Source: Promethearchaeia archaeon
GTDB taxonomy: Archaea; Asgardarchaeota; Lokiarchaeia; Sigyniarchaeales; SOKP01
DNA length: 43,376 nucleotides
Reading direction: 5' to 3'
Assembly (NCBI GenBank): GCA_029856235.1
Contig: JAHQWP010000064.1
Coordinates: forward strand, 1-43,376
The notes under the pieces were generated by a model. It was not told the DNA's origin. It ran no database searches and saw only the letters and a list, made by a program, of their open reading frames with translations. Positions 42,880 through 43,376 of the stretch are shown one piece after another; position 1 is the first letter of the stretch, and the number at the start of each line of letters is the position of its first letter. The position numbers and the translations under genes are program-made.

Positions 42880-43101
42880 TTTCTTGTAATCAGATGTAGG
42901 AGCGAAGAGAATAATAAGTTCTTCAATATTAGAAAAATCCTCTCTACGTAATTTAAGGATGTGACCCTCTAATTCAGTAGTTAGTTCCTCTTTAGTATCA
43001 AACCTAGAATGAAGTACATTAGTTTTTGGAGTTTTAATCATCTCTTTTATCGATTCTAATATATTAATGACAGTGTCAATTTTCTCGTTACTAGTTTTCA
43101 T
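42871..43101 (-). CDS. small hypothetical protein, 76 aa
   Basis: An ATG-started frame with an N-terminal amphipathic helix (KIDTVINILESIKEMIKTP), a charged middle (KEELTTELEGHILKLRRED) and a strand-like end (IEELIILFAPTSDYKKF). I recognise no family. Its 3' end overlaps the creatininase remnant by a few bases, so it may be what replaced the front of that gene. No membrane or signal segment. Confidence 0.45.
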   Translation of the reverse strand: MKTSNEKIDTVINILESIKEMIKTPKTNVLHSRFDTKEELTTELEGHILKLRREDFSNIEELIILFAPTSDYKKFR

Positions 43102-43237
43102 TTTTACGCTCTTTAATTTTCATGGAAAATCTCTTAAAGTCTTCGAAAGGAACAGATGATCAAGTGAATGGATAAGAATTGTAGGTGAGATTTTTTTTTG
43201 ATGTGATGTATGGGATATATTTCATTTCCAAATAATT

Positions 43238-43376
43238 CTAAGCATTTTGTAGTTCCTTATAAAGAGGTATTGCACTTGTTCTTTTAATAACCTCCCATTT
43301 CATAGGATATTTTAAATATTGCTCTAATTGACTTAAAATTCTGATTGTGTTAATCATGTATCCGTAGAATAATTTA
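43238..43376 (-). CDS. C-terminal end of an unidentified protein (5' end beyond window)
   Basis: The minus-strand frame entering from the window edge reads FYGYMINTIRILSQLEQYLKYP, then about 24 more residues ending ELQNA at a TAG (43238-43240). The mixed aromatic, Leu and Gln composition looks like real protein, but 45 residues are too few to name a family. Confidence 0.5.
   Translation of the reverse strand, partial: KLFYGYMINTIRILSQLEQYLKYPMKWEVIKRTSAIPLYKELQNA

Noticed and set aside
1-43376. CRISPR array, rRNA or intact insertion sequence
   Set aside because: No regularly spaced repeats with unique spacers, no rRNA-like stretch and no intact transposase were seen.

Overview
This window is a piece of an archaeal chromosome, most likely from an Asgard (Lokiarchaeia-like) lineage. 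The archaeal assignment is firm. It rests on TFB, archaeal DnaG primase, aIF6, eL20/eL31/eL39/eS19, PDCD5, prefoldin alpha, RNase P subunit Rpp21, Nep1, Gar1 and the archaeosine enzymes ArcS and RaSEA. The Asgard assignment is an inference from AT-rich DNA (about one third GC by eye), two roadblock/longin-like proteins, a Get3-like ATPase, a leucine-rich-repeat protein, a stand-alone BRCT protein and an unusually large protein of 2291 residues.

Layout. At 1-4.7 kb lies a cobalt/nickel block: a CbiM-CbiN/PDGLE type ECF transporter, CbiQ, CbiO, a membrane-anchored ferrochelatase-like protein and a NicO-type exporter broken by one in-frame stop. At 5.2-7.7 kb are two roadblock-type proteins, TFB and Gar1. 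At 7.8-11.7 kb are the archaeosine pair RaSEA and ArcS and a DEDDh exonuclease. At 11.8-16.6 kb are a tandem-domain Lrp regulator divergent from S-adenosylhomocysteine hydrolase, a DUF6125-like protein, a ribbon-helix-helix protein with a phased operator-like array, and a Get3/ArsA ATPase. DnaG follows at 17.3 kb.

Information-processing genes come in two blocks on the minus strand: OsmC, SecE, FtsY, prefoldin alpha, eL20 and aIF6 at 18.5-21.8 kb, and eL31, eL39, PDCD5 and eS19 at 32.9-34.4 kb. In many archaea these two blocks are contiguous. Here about 11 kb separates them.

The inserted 22-32.8 kb holds genes unlike the surroundings. There is a GC-rich stretch with a 139-residue orphan, a truncated PCNA-like protein with an acidic tail and the first third of the giant open frame. 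The rest of the giant frame is AT-rich. After it come a convergent LRR protein, the C-terminal remnant of a CocE-type hydrolase and a BRCT protein. The giant frame and the PCNA-like gene meet head to head with no room for a promoter, so the island is probably rearranged, or else wrongly assembled.

At 34.4-36 kb are YhbY, Rpp21, Nep1 and a tRNA-Gly(UCC), followed by a remnant of an O6-methylguanine-DNA methyltransferase. From 36 kb to the end the content is accessory: an HSL-type esterase, a surface beta-helix protein with 414-bp tandem duplications, a spore-photoproduct-lyase-like radical SAM protein, truncated AlkD-like and creatininase genes, an acyltransferase-3-like membrane protein and short unknowns. 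I saw no CRISPR array, rRNA or intact insertion sequence.
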